64,000 nt of DNA from Alphaproteobacteria bacterium (GCA_030427405.1 JAUHXK010000001.1:310001-374000); one strand, 5' to 3'; positions 8,511-17,757 are shown, counted from the stretch's first letter. Program-made: numbers and translations. The notes: generated by a model not told the origin, from the letters alone.

Positions 8511-9215
8511 ATGCCACGACGCCATATCACTATCGCCTTGCTGGCCGTGCTTTTCGGCATGGCGCAGCCCGCGCTTGCGCTGACCAAAGCCCGATCAGAC
8601 AGTGTTTGCGACCTTGCCGCCCGTCGCGCGGCCCAATCCGAAGGCGTGCCGCTGAACGTCCTCAGGGCCATTGCCCGCGTCGAAACCGGCCGGACCCGGA
8701 ACAACCGGCTTGAACCCTGGCCCTGGACGATCAACCTGGAAGGCAAAGGATACTGGTTCGCGTCAGAGGCCGAAGCGAAATCCTATGTGTTCGACATTTT
8801 CAAATCGGGGGCCCGCAGTTTCGACATCGGCTGTTTCCAGATCAATTACCGATGGCACGGCAAGGCGTTTCGATCCATCGACGCCATGTTTGACCCGGAC
8901 GAAAACGCCACCTATGCCGCCCGGTTCCTTAAACAGCTGCACGCCGAACTGGGGTCCTGGGACCGGGCCGCCGGTGCCTATCATTCCCGCACACCCGCGC
9001 TGGCAAACGCCTATACAACGCGGTTTCAGACCGTCCTTGCGGGGTTAGAGCCGCAGGCCCCGGTGCAACTGGCCGCCACGGCGCGCGATCCGTTTACCGG
9101 CGCGGCTGCACCGCTGATTTCGCATCAGGCGGGCAGCGCAGGCTTGCGGCCGGGCGCGCTGGGGTCGCTCTTGCCTGCGGCTGGCGACGTGCGCGCCTTT
9201 ATCGCCTTCAACTAG
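8511..9215 (+). CDS. lytic transglycosylase, flagellar cluster
   Basis: 234 aa. Signal peptide (about residues 1-23, ending ALAL) and an SLT domain with catalytic Glu58 in AIARVETGR, then FDIGCFQINYRWHG and WDRAAGAYHSRTPALANAY. Such enzymes cut glycan strands and, in Rhodobacter, a dedicated one (SltF) clears peptidoglycan for the flagellar rod. The position nine bases ahead of flhA suggests that role here, but this is inference. The C-terminal 60 residues are Ala/Pro-rich and lack a recognisable domain. Confidence 0.88.
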   Translation: MPRRHITIALLAVLFGMAQPALALTKARSDSVCDLAARRAAQSEGVPLNVLRAIARVETGRTRNNRLEPWPWTINLEGKGYWFASEAEAKSYVFDIFKSGARSFDIGCFQINYRWHGKAFRSIDAMFDPDENATYAARFLKQLHAELGSWDRAAGAYHSRTPALANAYTTRFQTVLAGLEPQAPVQLAATARDPFTGAAAPLISHQAGSAGLRPGALGSLLPAAGDVRAFIAFN

Positions 9216-9224
9216 GAGAACCGC

Positions 9225-11312
9225 GTGCCCCGCTTTGATGCCCGTTCGCTTTTTTCCCCGACAGTCCTGCTGGCTCTGGCGCTGATGACGGTCATCGTAA
9301 TGATGATCCTGCCCATGCCAGCTTGGGTGCTGGATGTGGGGCTGGCCGCGTCGTTTGCGCTGGCAATCCTGATCTTCACGCTGACCCTGTTTATCGAACG
9401 GCCCTTGGATTTTTCCTCGTTCCCGACAATTCTGCTGGCGTCGCTGATGCTGCGCCTGTCACTGAATGTGTCATCCACCAAGCTGATCATCGGTCAGGGT
9501 CACACCGGCCCTAATGCAGCCGGTGACGTCATTGAAGGGTTTGCACAATTCGTCATGGGCGGCAGCATCTTTCTGGGCCTGGTGGTTTTCGGGGTCCTGC
9601 TGATCGTGAATTTCATGGTCATAACCAAAGGTGCTGCGCGGATGGCCGAAGTTGGCGCGCGCTTTGCTCTTGATGGAATGCCCGGCAAGCAGCTTGCCAT
9701 CGACAGCGACATGTCGGCAGGCGCAATCGACCACCAGCAAGCCAAGGAACGGCGAGAGCGTGAGCAACAGGAAACCACCTTTTTCGGGTCGCTGGACGGC
9801 GCATCGAAATTTGTCAAAGGCGACGCCGTTGCCGGGTTGCTGATCACGCTGCTCAACCTTGTGATGGGGTTGATCATGGGGGTCGCGGTGCACGGCATGC
9901 CGATCGCGTCCGCGTTCGAAACCTATGCGATCCTGACGGTCGGCGACGGGTTGGTGTCGCAAATCCCGGCCGTGATCATCTCGATCGCGTCCGCGCTGCT
10001 GCTGGCCAGGGGTGGAACGCAGGGCGCAACCGACAGCGCCATATTCTCGCAACTCGGGCGGCACCCGGCGGCCCTGGGCACTGTTGCCGGGCTCATGGTC
10101 TTGTTTGCGCTGGTGCCCGGTCTGCCGTTTCTTCCCTTCATCCTGGGCGCAGCCGTGCTGGGATTTACCGCCTATGATGTTCACCGAAAGCAGAAATCAC
10201 GGACCGAGGCCGCGCAGGCACAGGACCAGGTGCCAGACCACGAGGCGCCGCAGGCCATAGGCGACATACTCGACCTGGATGACGTGCATCTGGAATTCGC
10301 CCCCGATCTGGTCAGCATGGTCCTGAACCCCGGCACCGGCCTGGATGCCCGAATTGCCAATATGCGCACCTATGTCGCCTCGGGCTTTGGGTTGATCCTG
10401 CCCGACATCCGCCTGACAGATCGGGCCGATCTTCCCAAGGGCACCTATGTGATCAAGGTTCAGGGTGTCGAACAGGCGCGCGGTGTGCTCAACCCGGACC
10501 TTGTCCTTGCGCTGGTGCAGGATGGCCCGGATCTTTTGCCCGAAGGAAACGACGTAACCGAACCCGTCTACGGGGCACCCGCCCGCTGGATTCTGCCCAA
10601 AGACCAGGAAACCGCCGCTATGAGCGGGGCCACCATCGTTGCACCGCCCGAAATCCTGGCCACGCACCTGCTTGAGATCATCAAACAGAATTTTGCGCGC
10701 CTGCTGACCCTGAAATCCCTGCGCCGCCTGCTGTCGGAAATGACCCGGCTCAGCGATCCGGTCCGCGCCGAAGCCAACCGCAAGCTGCTGGACGAACTGA
10801 TCCCGGACAAAGTGCCGATCGACACGCTTCATGCCGTTTTGCGCCTGCTGTTGGACGAAAGGGTATCGATCCGAAACATGGCCCTGATCCTGGAAAGCAT
10901 CGCCGAGGCGCGGCTGACAACGACGCAGCCCGAAGCCATTTGCGAGTTGGTGCGCCAGAAACTCGGGTTCCAGCTTGTTTCTGAAATGAAGCGCGAGGAC
11001 GGGTCGATCCCGCTGATACAATTGGCACCGGAATGGGAGGAAGCGTTTGCCACCTACCAGATCGAAGCGCCCCATGCCGGGCTGGACGTTGCCTTGCCGC
11101 CGGATCTGTTCAACAGGCTGGGCGACAAGGTGGTCGGCAGCGTTGCACAGTCCAGCGACAATGGGCTGTATCCGGCCCTTGTAACCTCGACCAGACGGCG
11201 CCGGTTGTTGCGAACCATCATGCACGCGCGCGGCATTTCGAACCCGGTCCTGTCCTTTGAGGAGATCGGGCTTGAGGCGCGGCCTGCCCTGGTCGGAACG
11301 GTGCCCGCATGA
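9225..11312 (+). CDS. flhA: flagellar export gate protein FlhA
   Basis: 695 aa. FlhA is the nonameric ring of the flagellar type III export gate. It has about eight N-terminal membrane helices (residues 10-330), including the FHIPEP-type loop region GARFALDGMPGKQLAIDSDM, and a large cytosolic domain (about 360-695) with SLRRLLSEM and the segment LDERVSIRNMALILE. Start ATG would be absent: the first codon is GTG (9225), preceded by AGGAGAA. The stop overlaps the fliR start by four bases. Confidence 0.97.
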   Translation: MPRFDARSLFSPTVLLALALMTVIVMMILPMPAWVLDVGLAASFALAILIFTLTLFIERPLDFSSFPTILLASLMLRLSLNVSSTKLIIGQGHTGPNAAGDVIEGFAQFVMGGSIFLGLVVFGVLLIVNFMVITKGAARMAEVGARFALDGMPGKQLAIDSDMSAGAIDHQQAKERREREQQETTFFGSLDGASKFVKGDAVAGLLITLLNLVMGLIMGVAVHGMPIASAFETYAILTVGDGLVSQIPAVIISIASALLLARGGTQGATDSAIFSQLGRHPAALGTVAGLMVLFALVPGLPFLPFILGAAVLGFTAYDVHRKQKSRTEAAQAQDQVPDHEAPQAIGDILDLDDVHLEFAPDLVSMVLNPGTGLDARIANMRTYVASGFGLILPDIRLTDRADLPKGTYVIKVQGVEQARGVLNPDLVLALVQDGPDLLPEGNDVTEPVYGAPARWILPKDQETAAMSGATIVAPPEILATHLLEIIKQNFARLLTLKSLRRLLSEMTRLSDPVRAEANRKLLDELIPDKVPIDTLHAVLRLLLDERVSIRNMALILESIAEARLTTTQPEAICELVRQKLGFQLVSEMKREDGSIPLIQLAPEWEEAFATYQIEAPHAGLDVALPPDLFNRLGDKVVGSVAQSSDNGLYPALVTSTRRRRLLRTIMHARGISNPVLSFEEIGLEARPALVGTVPA

Positions 11313-12082
11313 TCGCGCTTCCGCCCGAGCTGATGCACGTCATCGGGCAGAATATCTGGCACCTGTTTGTCGTGTTCCTTCGCGTGTCCGCTTTGGTGTC
11401 CCTGTTGCCGGCATTTGGGGAAACCAGCATACCGGCGCGGGTCAAACTGGGCTGCGCAGTTGCCTTTACGCTGATCGTGGCCTCGGCGGTTCCGCAGCCC
11501 ACCTATGAGCCGGGATTGTCCAGCCTGGCTTGGCTGACCGGTTCCGAGGTTATGGTCGGGTTTGCCATGGGGATGGGGTTGCGCCTGTTTGTGCTGGCGC
11601 TGCAAACTGCGGGGTCCATCGCCGCCCTGGCTACATCGCTGTCACAAATCCTGGGGGGGGCCGCGGTCGAACCTGTTCCGGCAATGGGGTATCTTCTGAC
11701 CATAGCCGGGCTGGCTCTTGCGGTTCTGTTGGGGCTCCATGTCCGCGCGGCCCAATACATGATCAACAGCTACACCCTGTTTCCCATGGGCACCGTTCCG
11801 ATCGCTGCGGATCTGTCGCATTGGGGCGTAAAGCAGATTGCAAACAGCTTCCGCCTGGCCTTTGGGCTGGCCATGCCCTTTGTCATCGCCTCGCTGATCT
11901 ACAACCTGGCGCTGGGTGTGATCAACCGCGCCATGCCCCAACTCATGGTCGCATTCGTCGGCGCTCCGGCCATTACATTTGCCGGCCTGTTCCTGCTTTT
12001 CTCGGGGGCGCCCCTGATATTGTCGGTCTGGTCCGGGGCCTTGTTCGAATTCACGCTCGACCCTTTCGGGTGGTTGCCATGA
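11309..12082 (+). CDS. fliR: flagellar export gate protein FliR
   Basis: 257 aa. FliR belongs to the FliPQR core that forms the export channel in the basal body. Five to six membrane helices are visible. Conserved segments include LFLRVSALVSLLPAFGET-like N-terminal sequence and QTAGSIAALATSLSQI (about residues 95-110), and the C-terminal LFEFTLDPF. It overlaps flhA by four bases and flhB by four bases, so the three are translationally coupled. Confidence 0.95.
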   Translation: MIALPPELMHVIGQNIWHLFVVFLRVSALVSLLPAFGETSIPARVKLGCAVAFTLIVASAVPQPTYEPGLSSLAWLTGSEVMVGFAMGMGLRLFVLALQTAGSIAALATSLSQILGGAAVEPVPAMGYLLTIAGLALAVLLGLHVRAAQYMINSYTLFPMGTVPIAADLSHWGVKQIANSFRLAFGLAMPFVIASLIYNLALGVINRAMPQLMVAFVGAPAITFAGLFLLFSGAPLILSVWSGALFEFTLDPFGWLP

Positions 12083-13167
12083 GCGGAAGTGACGACGACA
12101 GCGAAAAGTCCTTTGACCCGACGCCGCAAAAACTGCTCAAGGCCCGCAAGAAAGGCGAGGTGGCCAAGTCCAATGACCTGACAATGGTTGCCGGGTTTTC
12201 CGGCCTTGTGCTTGCCTTGCTGGTCGCGGGGCCTATTGCGGTCAGGCAGTTGGGAAACCTGCTTATGGTATTGCTCGACCAGCCCGACAGGATTTCCGCG
12301 CTTCTCGTGTCAGGCCCGTCATCCGCCCTTGTCGGAGGGGTCCTTGCCACAGGGTTCACACCGGTTGTCACGGTGTTCGCCATACCCGCCGCCGCGGTTC
12401 TGCTGTGTCTTTTTGCCCAGCGCGCCATGGTCTTTGCGCCGGACAAGCTCAAACCCCGCATGTCGCGGATATCGATCGTTTCGAACGCGAAGAACAAGTT
12501 TGGTCGCGCGGGGTTATTCGAATTTGCCAAGAGTTTTACCAAGCTTCTGATCTATTGCATTTGCCTGGCGCTTTTCCTGCATGGCAACCTGGCCACGATC
12601 CTCACGGCTTCGGCCATGCCGGTGCTGGCTTCGGTCCCGCTGATGATGTCACTGCTGTTTCGTTTCATGTTCATCGTTGTCGCTGTCGCACTGGCCATCG
12701 GGTCCATCGACTTTGCCTGGCAATATGCCGAGCATATTCGCAAGAACCGGATGTCGCGGAAAGAGATTCAGGACGAAACCAAGGATTCCGAAGGGGACCC
12801 GCATATCAAACAGCAACGGCGCCAAAAGGCCCAGGAGATCGCAACGAACCAAATGATGGCGGACGTCCCCAATGCCGATGTCGTGATCGTCAACCCAACG
12901 CATTACGCCGTGGCGCTGACATGGTCGCGCGCACCGGGCGCTGCGCCGGTATGCGTTGCCAAAGGCGTTGACGAGATTGCGGCGGCCATTCGCACGGCCG
13001 CCTCCCAGGCCGGGGTTCCGCTGCATTCTGACCCGCCAACAGCGCGGGCGCTGCATGCTACCGTGGATATCGGCCAGCAGATTTCAGAAGAGCATTACCG
13101 TCCGGTCGCAGCCGCTATTCGCTTTGCCGAGGCGATGCGCAAAAGGGCAAAGGGACAAGTTGGATGA
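12079..13167 (+). CDS. flhB: flagellar export switch protein FlhB
   Basis: 362 aa. Four membrane helices (about residues 32-215) are followed by a cytosolic domain with the self-cleaving NPTH motif at residues 272-275. Cleavage switches export from rod/hook to filament substrates. The family start SEKSFDPTPQKLLKARKKG fixes the ATG at 12079, which overlaps the fliR stop (ATGA); the longer open frame upstream is only fliR read in another frame. It overlaps the next small gene by four bases. Confidence 0.97.
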   Translation: MSGSDDDSEKSFDPTPQKLLKARKKGEVAKSNDLTMVAGFSGLVLALLVAGPIAVRQLGNLLMVLLDQPDRISALLVSGPSSALVGGVLATGFTPVVTVFAIPAAAVLLCLFAQRAMVFAPDKLKPRMSRISIVSNAKNKFGRAGLFEFAKSFTKLLIYCICLALFLHGNLATILTASAMPVLASVPLMMSLLFRFMFIVVAVALAIGSIDFAWQYAEHIRKNRMSRKEIQDETKDSEGDPHIKQQRRQKAQEIATNQMMADVPNADVVIVNPTHYAVALTWSRAPGAAPVCVAKGVDEIAAAIRTAASQAGVPLHSDPPTARALHATVDIGQQISEEHYRPVAAAIRFAEAMRKRAKGQVG

Positions 13168-13556
13168 CACGCAATACGCTTTCGGACCTGTCGTCAGTCA
13201 CCGGTGCCATTTTCGACCGCGAATACCAAAGCCTGCGCCCGATCCTGGACGCCGAGCGCCGCATTCAGAACCAACTTGCCAGACTGGACATGCAGCTGCA
13301 GCAGGTCCGGGCCGAAAGCACCCGGAACGCCAGCTATGCGATCACCGGGACTGACATGCTGTGGCACGGATGGGAATCCGCGACACGGCGAAAACTGAAC
13401 ATGGAACTGGCCCGCGTACGGGCCAGCAAGATCGCCGCGATGAACCAATTGCGTGCAGCGTTCGGGCGTAAACAGGCCGTGGCCGAGCTGAACAGGATCA
13501 ACTCGGAACACCGCCGCCTTGCAAAACTGAAATCACAGGCACAGCAGCCCTTCTGA
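13164..13556 (+). CDS. uncharacterised coiled-coil protein coupled to flhB (possible FliJ-like)
   Basis: 130 aa, hydrophilic, mostly helical, with long stretches rich in Ala, Arg, Gln and Leu. It starts four bases inside flhB, so it is almost certainly made with the export gate. It has no signal peptide or membrane helix. The size, predicted coiled coil and position beside export genes resemble FliJ, the small export chaperone/ATPase stalk, but no FliJ signature can be confirmed by eye. A role as an export accessory protein is inference. Confidence 0.7.
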   Translation: MTRNTLSDLSSVTGAIFDREYQSLRPILDAERRIQNQLARLDMQLQQVRAESTRNASYAITGTDMLWHGWESATRRKLNMELARVRASKIAAMNQLRAAFGRKQAVAELNRINSEHRRLAKLKSQAQQPF

Positions 13557-13567
13557 GCCCGGCGCAA

Positions 13568-13586
13568 AGCCACCTGGCCGGTGGTT
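13568..13586. terminator. hairpin between convergent flagellar operons
   Basis: GCCACC (13569-13574) pairs with GGTGGT (13580-13585) across a 5-nt loop, exactly between the converging slt-flhB operon and the flgB-fliL operon. There is no T-run, so it is a weak candidate only. Confidence 0.35.
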
Positions 13587-14104
13587 CAGGTGCTCTGCCG
13601 GCTGACGCTCATGATCAATACACGCGATACGTCATCGCCCATCGACTTTTTCGCCACTTCCAAAAGCGATCTTTTCAACACGTCCAGATTGTCGGACTCG
13701 GTGAAAACACCTGCAAACCCGCCCGTATTGGCATGATCGAACAGCACCTGCAGGAACCCATCGCGCAGCTTGGGCTCGATCGCATAAAATGCCTCGGAAA
13801 TCCCGGGTTTGGCTTCGAGGCTGACCGACAAGGTGACCAATGCCGCAATCTCGTCCCGCTCCAGGACCGGAACGACGAATTGCTTGGTCAGCTTCAGATA
13901 TTCGAACTCTGCATCTTTGCCGGACTTGTCCTTTTCGCCCTTGGCATCTTGGGCCTTATCCTTGGTCTTGTCCGGCTTTTGATCCTTGGCATCGTCTTCG
14001 GCATGGGTCTGCGCGGACTTGCCCGGCGCCAGAAAGACGCCCGCCCCGATGCCCGCACCCAGGCCCGCGACCAGGAATATGACAGGAAGTAGCTTTGCAA
14101 TCAC
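13586..14104 (-). CDS. fliL: flagellar basal body-associated protein FliL
   Basis: 172 aa. One N-terminal membrane helix (about residues 5-26) is followed by a charged Lys/Asp-rich linker (28-65) and a periplasmic FliL domain (about 66-172). The domain contains LKLTKQFVVPVLERDEIAAL and ends DDVSRVLIMSVSRQ. FliL sits around the stator and supports motor torque. It is last in the minus-strand flgB-to-fliL series, nine bases after flgH. Confidence 0.9.
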   Translation of the reverse strand: MIAKLLPVIFLVAGLGAGIGAGVFLAPGKSAQTHAEDDAKDQKPDKTKDKAQDAKGEKDKSGKDAEFEYLKLTKQFVVPVLERDEIAALVTLSVSLEAKPGISEAFYAIEPKLRDGFLQVLFDHANTGGFAGVFTESDNLDVLKRSLLEVAKKSMGDDVSRVLIMSVSRQST

Positions 14105-14113
14105 ACCGGCACC

Positions 14114-14848
14114 TCAGAATGGAAGCAGCATATCAAGGACTTGCTGCCCGTACCGTGGCTGTTGCATGTCCGTGATCTGCCCGCGACCGCCATAGGAAAC
14201 GCGCGCCGAGGCGATCTTGTCATAGGTAATTTCGTTCTGCCGCGAGATGTCCTGCGGCCGGACATATCCGGACACCAGCAGCTCGCGCAGTTCAAAATTG
14301 ACCCGCAACTCCTGGGTGCCCGATATCGACAGGACACCGTTCGGCAAGACGTCGATAACGGTTGCCGCCACGCGTAATGTCAGCTTTTCCTTGCGCTTGA
14401 CCGAGCCCTTTCCCTGGCTGCTGGAACCGGAATCAATGGATACCGCCTCGTCCAGGGATGCACCTTCCGGAAGCTTGTCCGCAGCGCGCTGCGGCAGCCC
14501 CAACAGGCTTGGCACCTCCAGGCTTTCGGACCCTGATCGCGAACGGTTTGTGTCGTTGGAGATTTCGGCTTTTTCGTCCAGTTCAATCACCACGGTCATG
14601 ATATCGCCCTTCTTGATTGCCCGCTGGTCACCCAGCAGGGACTGCTGGCCGCCGCTCCAGAGCGAGGACCGGTCGACCACACGTTGCGACTGAGAATGCA
14701 GAGGGAGGCCGGGCCAGAGCATGGCGACATGTTCCGGCGACTCGGTATTTGGTGTCAGGCTGGGTGGTTTTCCCAGATGATCCAACCGCCCGCAGGCCGG
14801 TATGGTCAACACGGCGAGAGTTAGCACAAGCAAGTTCTGTTTTGGCAT
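14114..14848 (-). CDS. flgH: flagellar L-ring lipoprotein FlgH
   Basis: 244 aa. FlgH makes the outer-membrane L-ring. A lipobox (LTIPAC, Cys about 19) gives lipidation. Family blocks include the SLWSGGQQSLLGDQRA segment (about residues 61-76), GDIMTVVIELDEKAEISN and VLPNGVLSISGTQELRVN, and the C-terminus ends RYGQQVLDMLLPF. It overlaps flgA by one base. Confidence 0.96.
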   Translation of the reverse strand: MPKQNLLVLTLAVLTIPACGRLDHLGKPPSLTPNTESPEHVAMLWPGLPLHSQSQRVVDRSSLWSGGQQSLLGDQRAIKKGDIMTVVIELDEKAEISNDTNRSRSGSESLEVPSLLGLPQRAADKLPEGASLDEAVSIDSGSSSQGKGSVKRKEKLTLRVAATVIDVLPNGVLSISGTQELRVNFELRELLVSGYVRPQDISRQNEITYDKIASARVSYGGRGQITDMQQPRYGQQVLDMLLPF

Positions 14849-15264
14849 TATCTGACCTCAATCTGTCCGTCGTTTCGAACAACACCTGTCACGCTGGATC
14901 GCGAAGACAGGTTCATCACGCGAACCCTTTCCCCGACGGCCGCGCGGCCAAGCGCTCGGCCCTCGGTTGTGATGGACAATCCGCTGGTGACGAAAACCAG
15001 TGTCACAACATCGTTGCGGTCCACCAGCGCAGGCGCCCCCACATCGGCCGCGTGAACCGGTCGGCCCGGGTAAAGCGCCACGCGCGCTTCCTGGCCGATC
15101 AACTGGTTTGGGTCCGCAACCGCGCCGGCCACATCCATCGGCTTGATCTCGAGGTCCGCGGCTGAAATGACCTGTTTGGGCCGAATCGTGCGGGTCGGGA
15201 CAACGATCTCGGCCAGGGCGGCGTTTGATATGGCCAGCAGGGCTGACAGGAACAGAAACCGCAT
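14848..15264 (-). CDS. flgA: flagellar P-ring assembly chaperone FlgA
   Basis: 138 aa. FlgA is a periplasmic chaperone for P-ring formation by FlgI. A signal peptide (about residues 1-19, ending ALAE) precedes an SAF-type domain (ISAADLEIKPMDVAGAVADP, then GQEARVALYPGRPV). The ATG at 15264 overlaps the flgG stop by one base; a GTG at 15267 is the alternative. It is short compared with FlgA of enterics, as is usual in this group. Confidence 0.92.
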   Translation of the reverse strand: MRFLFLSALLAISNAALAEIVVPTRTIRPKQVISAADLEIKPMDVAGAVADPNQLIGQEARVALYPGRPVHAADVGAPALVDRNDVVTLVFVTSGLSITTEGRALGRAAVGERVRVMNLSSRSSVTGVVRNDGQIEVR

Positions 15265-16049
15265 CACCGCACCTGTGTCGTGGCGCCCATCATCTGATCG
15301 ACGGCAGAGATGACTTTGGCATTCATTTCGTACCCGCGTTGGGCCTCGATCAGTTCGGTCACTTCGCGCACGGCGTCCACCGAACTGTCTTCCAGGTATC
15401 CCTGCCGCAATGTGCCCATGCCGTCTTCGCCCGGGACACCCACCGTCGGCGCACCCGACGCCTCGGTTTCCTTGAACAGGTTGCTGCCGATCGCCTCGAG
15501 CCCCTTGGCATTCGAAAAACTGGCCAGGGTGAATTCTCCCAAAAGCTGACCCTCGGCTGTATCATCGAAATACGCGTAGACCTCGCCTTCGGCGTTGACA
15601 GAGATCGAGCGCGCATCGTCGGGGATGGTGATTTCCGGCGCGACCGCAAAGCCGTCCGATGTCACGATCAGGCCTTCGGCCGACCGTTTCAGGCTGCCGT
15701 CCCGGGTGTATGCAGCGGTACCATTGGGCAAGGTAACCTCAAGGTAGCCGCGCCCGTCGATGGCCACGTCCAGATCGTTGCCGGTGGCCGACAGCCCCCC
15801 CTGCGCCAATTCGATCGTAACCGCCGCGGGCCGCACGCCCAGCCCCAGCTGGATACCGGTCGGCAGGACCGTTCCATCCGATGCGTTGACCGTCCCGGCA
15901 CGGGCCATCTGCTGGTAATGCAGATCTGCAAACTCGGCGCGGCGGGCGTTGTAACCCGTCGTGTTCATGTTTGCGAGGTTGTTCGAAATGGTCTCGACCC
16001 GCATTTGCTGGGCGGTCATTCCGGTGGCTGCTATCTTCAAGGCACGCAT
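15264..16049 (-). CDS. flgG: flagellar distal rod protein FlgG
   Basis: 261 aa. FlgG builds the distal rod. The N-terminus MRALKIAATGMTAQQMRVET and NNLANMNTTGYNARRAEF match the rod/hook family D0 signature, and the C-terminus has VTELIEAQRGYEMNAKVI. The internal GIQLGLGVRPAAV segment is typical of FlgG. It is in the expected flgF-flgG-flgA-flgH order. Confidence 0.97.
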   Translation of the reverse strand: MRALKIAATGMTAQQMRVETISNNLANMNTTGYNARRAEFADLHYQQMARAGTVNASDGTVLPTGIQLGLGVRPAAVTIELAQGGLSATGNDLDVAIDGRGYLEVTLPNGTAAYTRDGSLKRSAEGLIVTSDGFAVAPEITIPDDARSISVNAEGEVYAYFDDTAEGQLLGEFTLASFSNAKGLEAIGSNLFKETEASGAPTVGVPGEDGMGTLRQGYLEDSSVDAVREVTELIEAQRGYEMNAKVISAVDQMMGATTQVR

Positions 16050-16070
16050 GGCGAATTCTCCTGTTTCAAA

Positions 16071-16781
16071 TCAGCGCATCAGCGCCTTGAGGGCCCCGCG
16101 AACCCGTTCATCTTCAGCTTCGAGAAAGCTCTGCCCCAGTTCATAGGCCCGCTGAATCTCGACCAAACGGGTGACCTGCTCGATGGCGTTGACATTCGAC
16201 CCCTCGAGATAACGATGGAGGACCACCGGGTCCTGAACCGGTTCGACATCGCCCTTGGGCCGGAACTGCGTGTTTCCTTCGCGTACAAGATCCAGCGGTG
16301 TTTCGGTGCGGTACACGCCGATCTGACCCAGCGCCTGCCCGTTCACACTCAGCGTTCCATCGCCACCGACATCAATTGATGGGGCGTCCGGGGGAACAAA
16401 AACCGGCGCGCCGTTGGTGTCGAGAACACGGTGCCCGTCCAGGGTCACAAGATCGCCCTCGGCATTGGGGGCAAAACTGCCGGCCCGCGTCAGCCGGTTT
16501 CCCGCGGGCGTTTCGATCAGGAAGAACCCGTCGCCCTCGATGGCAAAATCGAACTGGCCGCCGGTTTCGGTCAGGACACCCTGCTGCAAAGACGTGTTGC
16601 GTACTTCGGCGCGGCTCATCGACATCGACGGGACATTGGGGACATCGCGGACAAATTCCGAAAAGACCAACCCCTGCTGCCTGTAGCCGGTGGTATTGGC
16701 GTTTGCGATATTGTTCGCAACAAGCCGCATTTCGTTAACAAGGCCGGACTGGCGTGAAAGCGTGACATATGCAGTGTCCAT
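16071..16781 (-). CDS. flgF: flagellar proximal rod protein FlgF
   Basis: 236 aa. The N-terminal MDTAYVTLSRQSGLVNEMRL and ANNIANANTTGYRQQG give the rod-protein signature, and the C-terminus has VTRLVEIQRAYELGQSF. The open frame runs much further upstream through fliQ, but the ATG at 16781 overlaps the fliQ stop by one base (TGATG) and starts the conserved domain. It assembles between FlgB/FlgC and FlgG in the rod. Confidence 0.95.
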   Translation of the reverse strand: MDTAYVTLSRQSGLVNEMRLVANNIANANTTGYRQQGLVFSEFVRDVPNVPSMSMSRAEVRNTSLQQGVLTETGGQFDFAIEGDGFFLIETPAGNRLTRAGSFAPNAEGDLVTLDGHRVLDTNGAPVFVPPDAPSIDVGGDGTLSVNGQALGQIGVYRTETPLDLVREGNTQFRPKGDVEPVQDPVVLHRYLEGSNVNAIEQVTRLVEIQRAYELGQSFLEAEDERVRGALKALMR

Positions 16782-17053
16782 CAGCGGCCACCTCCGATCA
16801 GCGGAATTATTGTTGTCGTGAAAAAGGTTACGAGCGTCTGCGTCATGAAGCCCATCGAGGCCCAGAAAACGACTACGATCGCGATCAGCTTGGGCACGAA
16901 GGTCAGCGTCATTTCCTGAATGGATGTCAGCGCCTGAAACAGGCCCACCGTAAGGCCGGCGACCAAAGCGACCGCCAGGATCGGCACCGAGGTGATGACG
17001 GCCACCCAAAGCGACTGGCGCACGATGTCATAGAAAAGACCCTCGCTCAGCAT
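16781..17053 (-). CDS. fliQ: flagellar export gate protein FliQ
   Basis: 90 aa with two membrane helices (about residues 14-38 and 52-80). The segments GLFQALTSIQEMTLTFVPKL and the leading LFYDIVRQSLWVAVITSVP are characteristic. FliQ joins FliP and FliR in the export channel. Here it is embedded among rod genes rather than beside fliP or fliR, which is typical of this group. Confidence 0.95.
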   Translation of the reverse strand: MLSEGLFYDIVRQSLWVAVITSVPILAVALVAGLTVGLFQALTSIQEMTLTFVPKLIAIVVVFWASMGFMTQTLVTFFTTTIIPLIGGGR

Positions 17054-17056
17054 GGT

Positions 17057-17347
17057 TCAGACCGGCATCCGCAAGATTTCCTGATAGGCTTCGACCACCT
17101 TGTTGCGCACGATGACGGCAGTTTCGACGGCCAGTTCGGTCTGGGCCAGGGCCTGAACCAATGCGTGTGGGTCCGCCTGCCCGACCATCGCGGATTCAGC
17201 CACCTGCTCGCTATGCTTCAGCGTTGCCGCGAAATCCTGAAACGTGGATCGCAGTCCCGCGCCTGCCCCGGCATGGTCCGGGTCAGGCTGGGTGGCGGGG
17301 CGGGCCGAGTTATAACTCTGAGCGGCGGTAAAAGGTCGAATTTCCAT
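17057..17347 (-). CDS. fliE: flagellar MS ring-rod junction protein FliE
   Basis: 96 aa. The C-terminal half (about residues 53-96: ESAMVGQADPHALVQALAQT, then VETAVIVRNKVVEAYQEILR) is the FliE signature. FliE links the MS ring to the proximal rod. It sits three bases before fliQ and 12 after flgC. Confidence 0.93.
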   Translation of the reverse strand: MEIRPFTAAQSYNSARPATQPDPDHAGAGAGLRSTFQDFAATLKHSEQVAESAMVGQADPHALVQALAQTELAVETAVIVRNKVVEAYQEILRMPV

Positions 17348-17359
17348 TCTGGCATTCCC

Positions 17360-17746
17360 TTATTTTCGTAGCAAATCCATCAGGCTCGCCGACATCTGGC
17401 GGGTCTGGTCAAACATCTTGAGGTTGGCCTCGTAACTGCGCTGGGCCTCGCGCGCGTCCGCGATCTCGATCATCAGGTCGACATTCGATCCGCGGTAATG
17501 ACCGGTATCATCGGCCATCGGGTGACTTGGGTCATAGATCCGGCTCAGCGCGCGCCGGTCCAGTTTGACCCGGCCTGCCGCCACCATGTCGACACCCTCT
17601 TGCTGGTGCATCTCAAACGGAACGGTCTTGCGCCGGTATCCCGGCGTATCGGCGTTGGAAATATTCTCGGACACATGCCGCAGGCGGGCGGCCTGCGCGC
17701 GCAAGGCGCTGGAGGAGGCCGACAGGGAGTGTGAAAAATCACTCAT
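17360..17746 (-). CDS. flgC: flagellar proximal rod protein FlgC
   Basis: 128 aa, typical length. The N-terminal half has SASSSALRAQAARLRHVSEN followed by ISNADTPGYRRK, and the C-terminal half has NVDLMIEIADAREAQRSYEA. The ATG at 17746 is chosen over an upstream TTG because GGGG lies at a suitable distance. It follows flgB with an 11-base gap. Confidence 0.95.
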   Translation of the reverse strand: MSDFSHSLSASSSALRAQAARLRHVSENISNADTPGYRRKTVPFEMHQQEGVDMVAAGRVKLDRRALSRIYDPSHPMADDTGHYRGSNVDLMIEIADAREAQRSYEANLKMFDQTRQMSASLMDLLRK

Positions 17747-17757
17747 CACGCGCCCCT

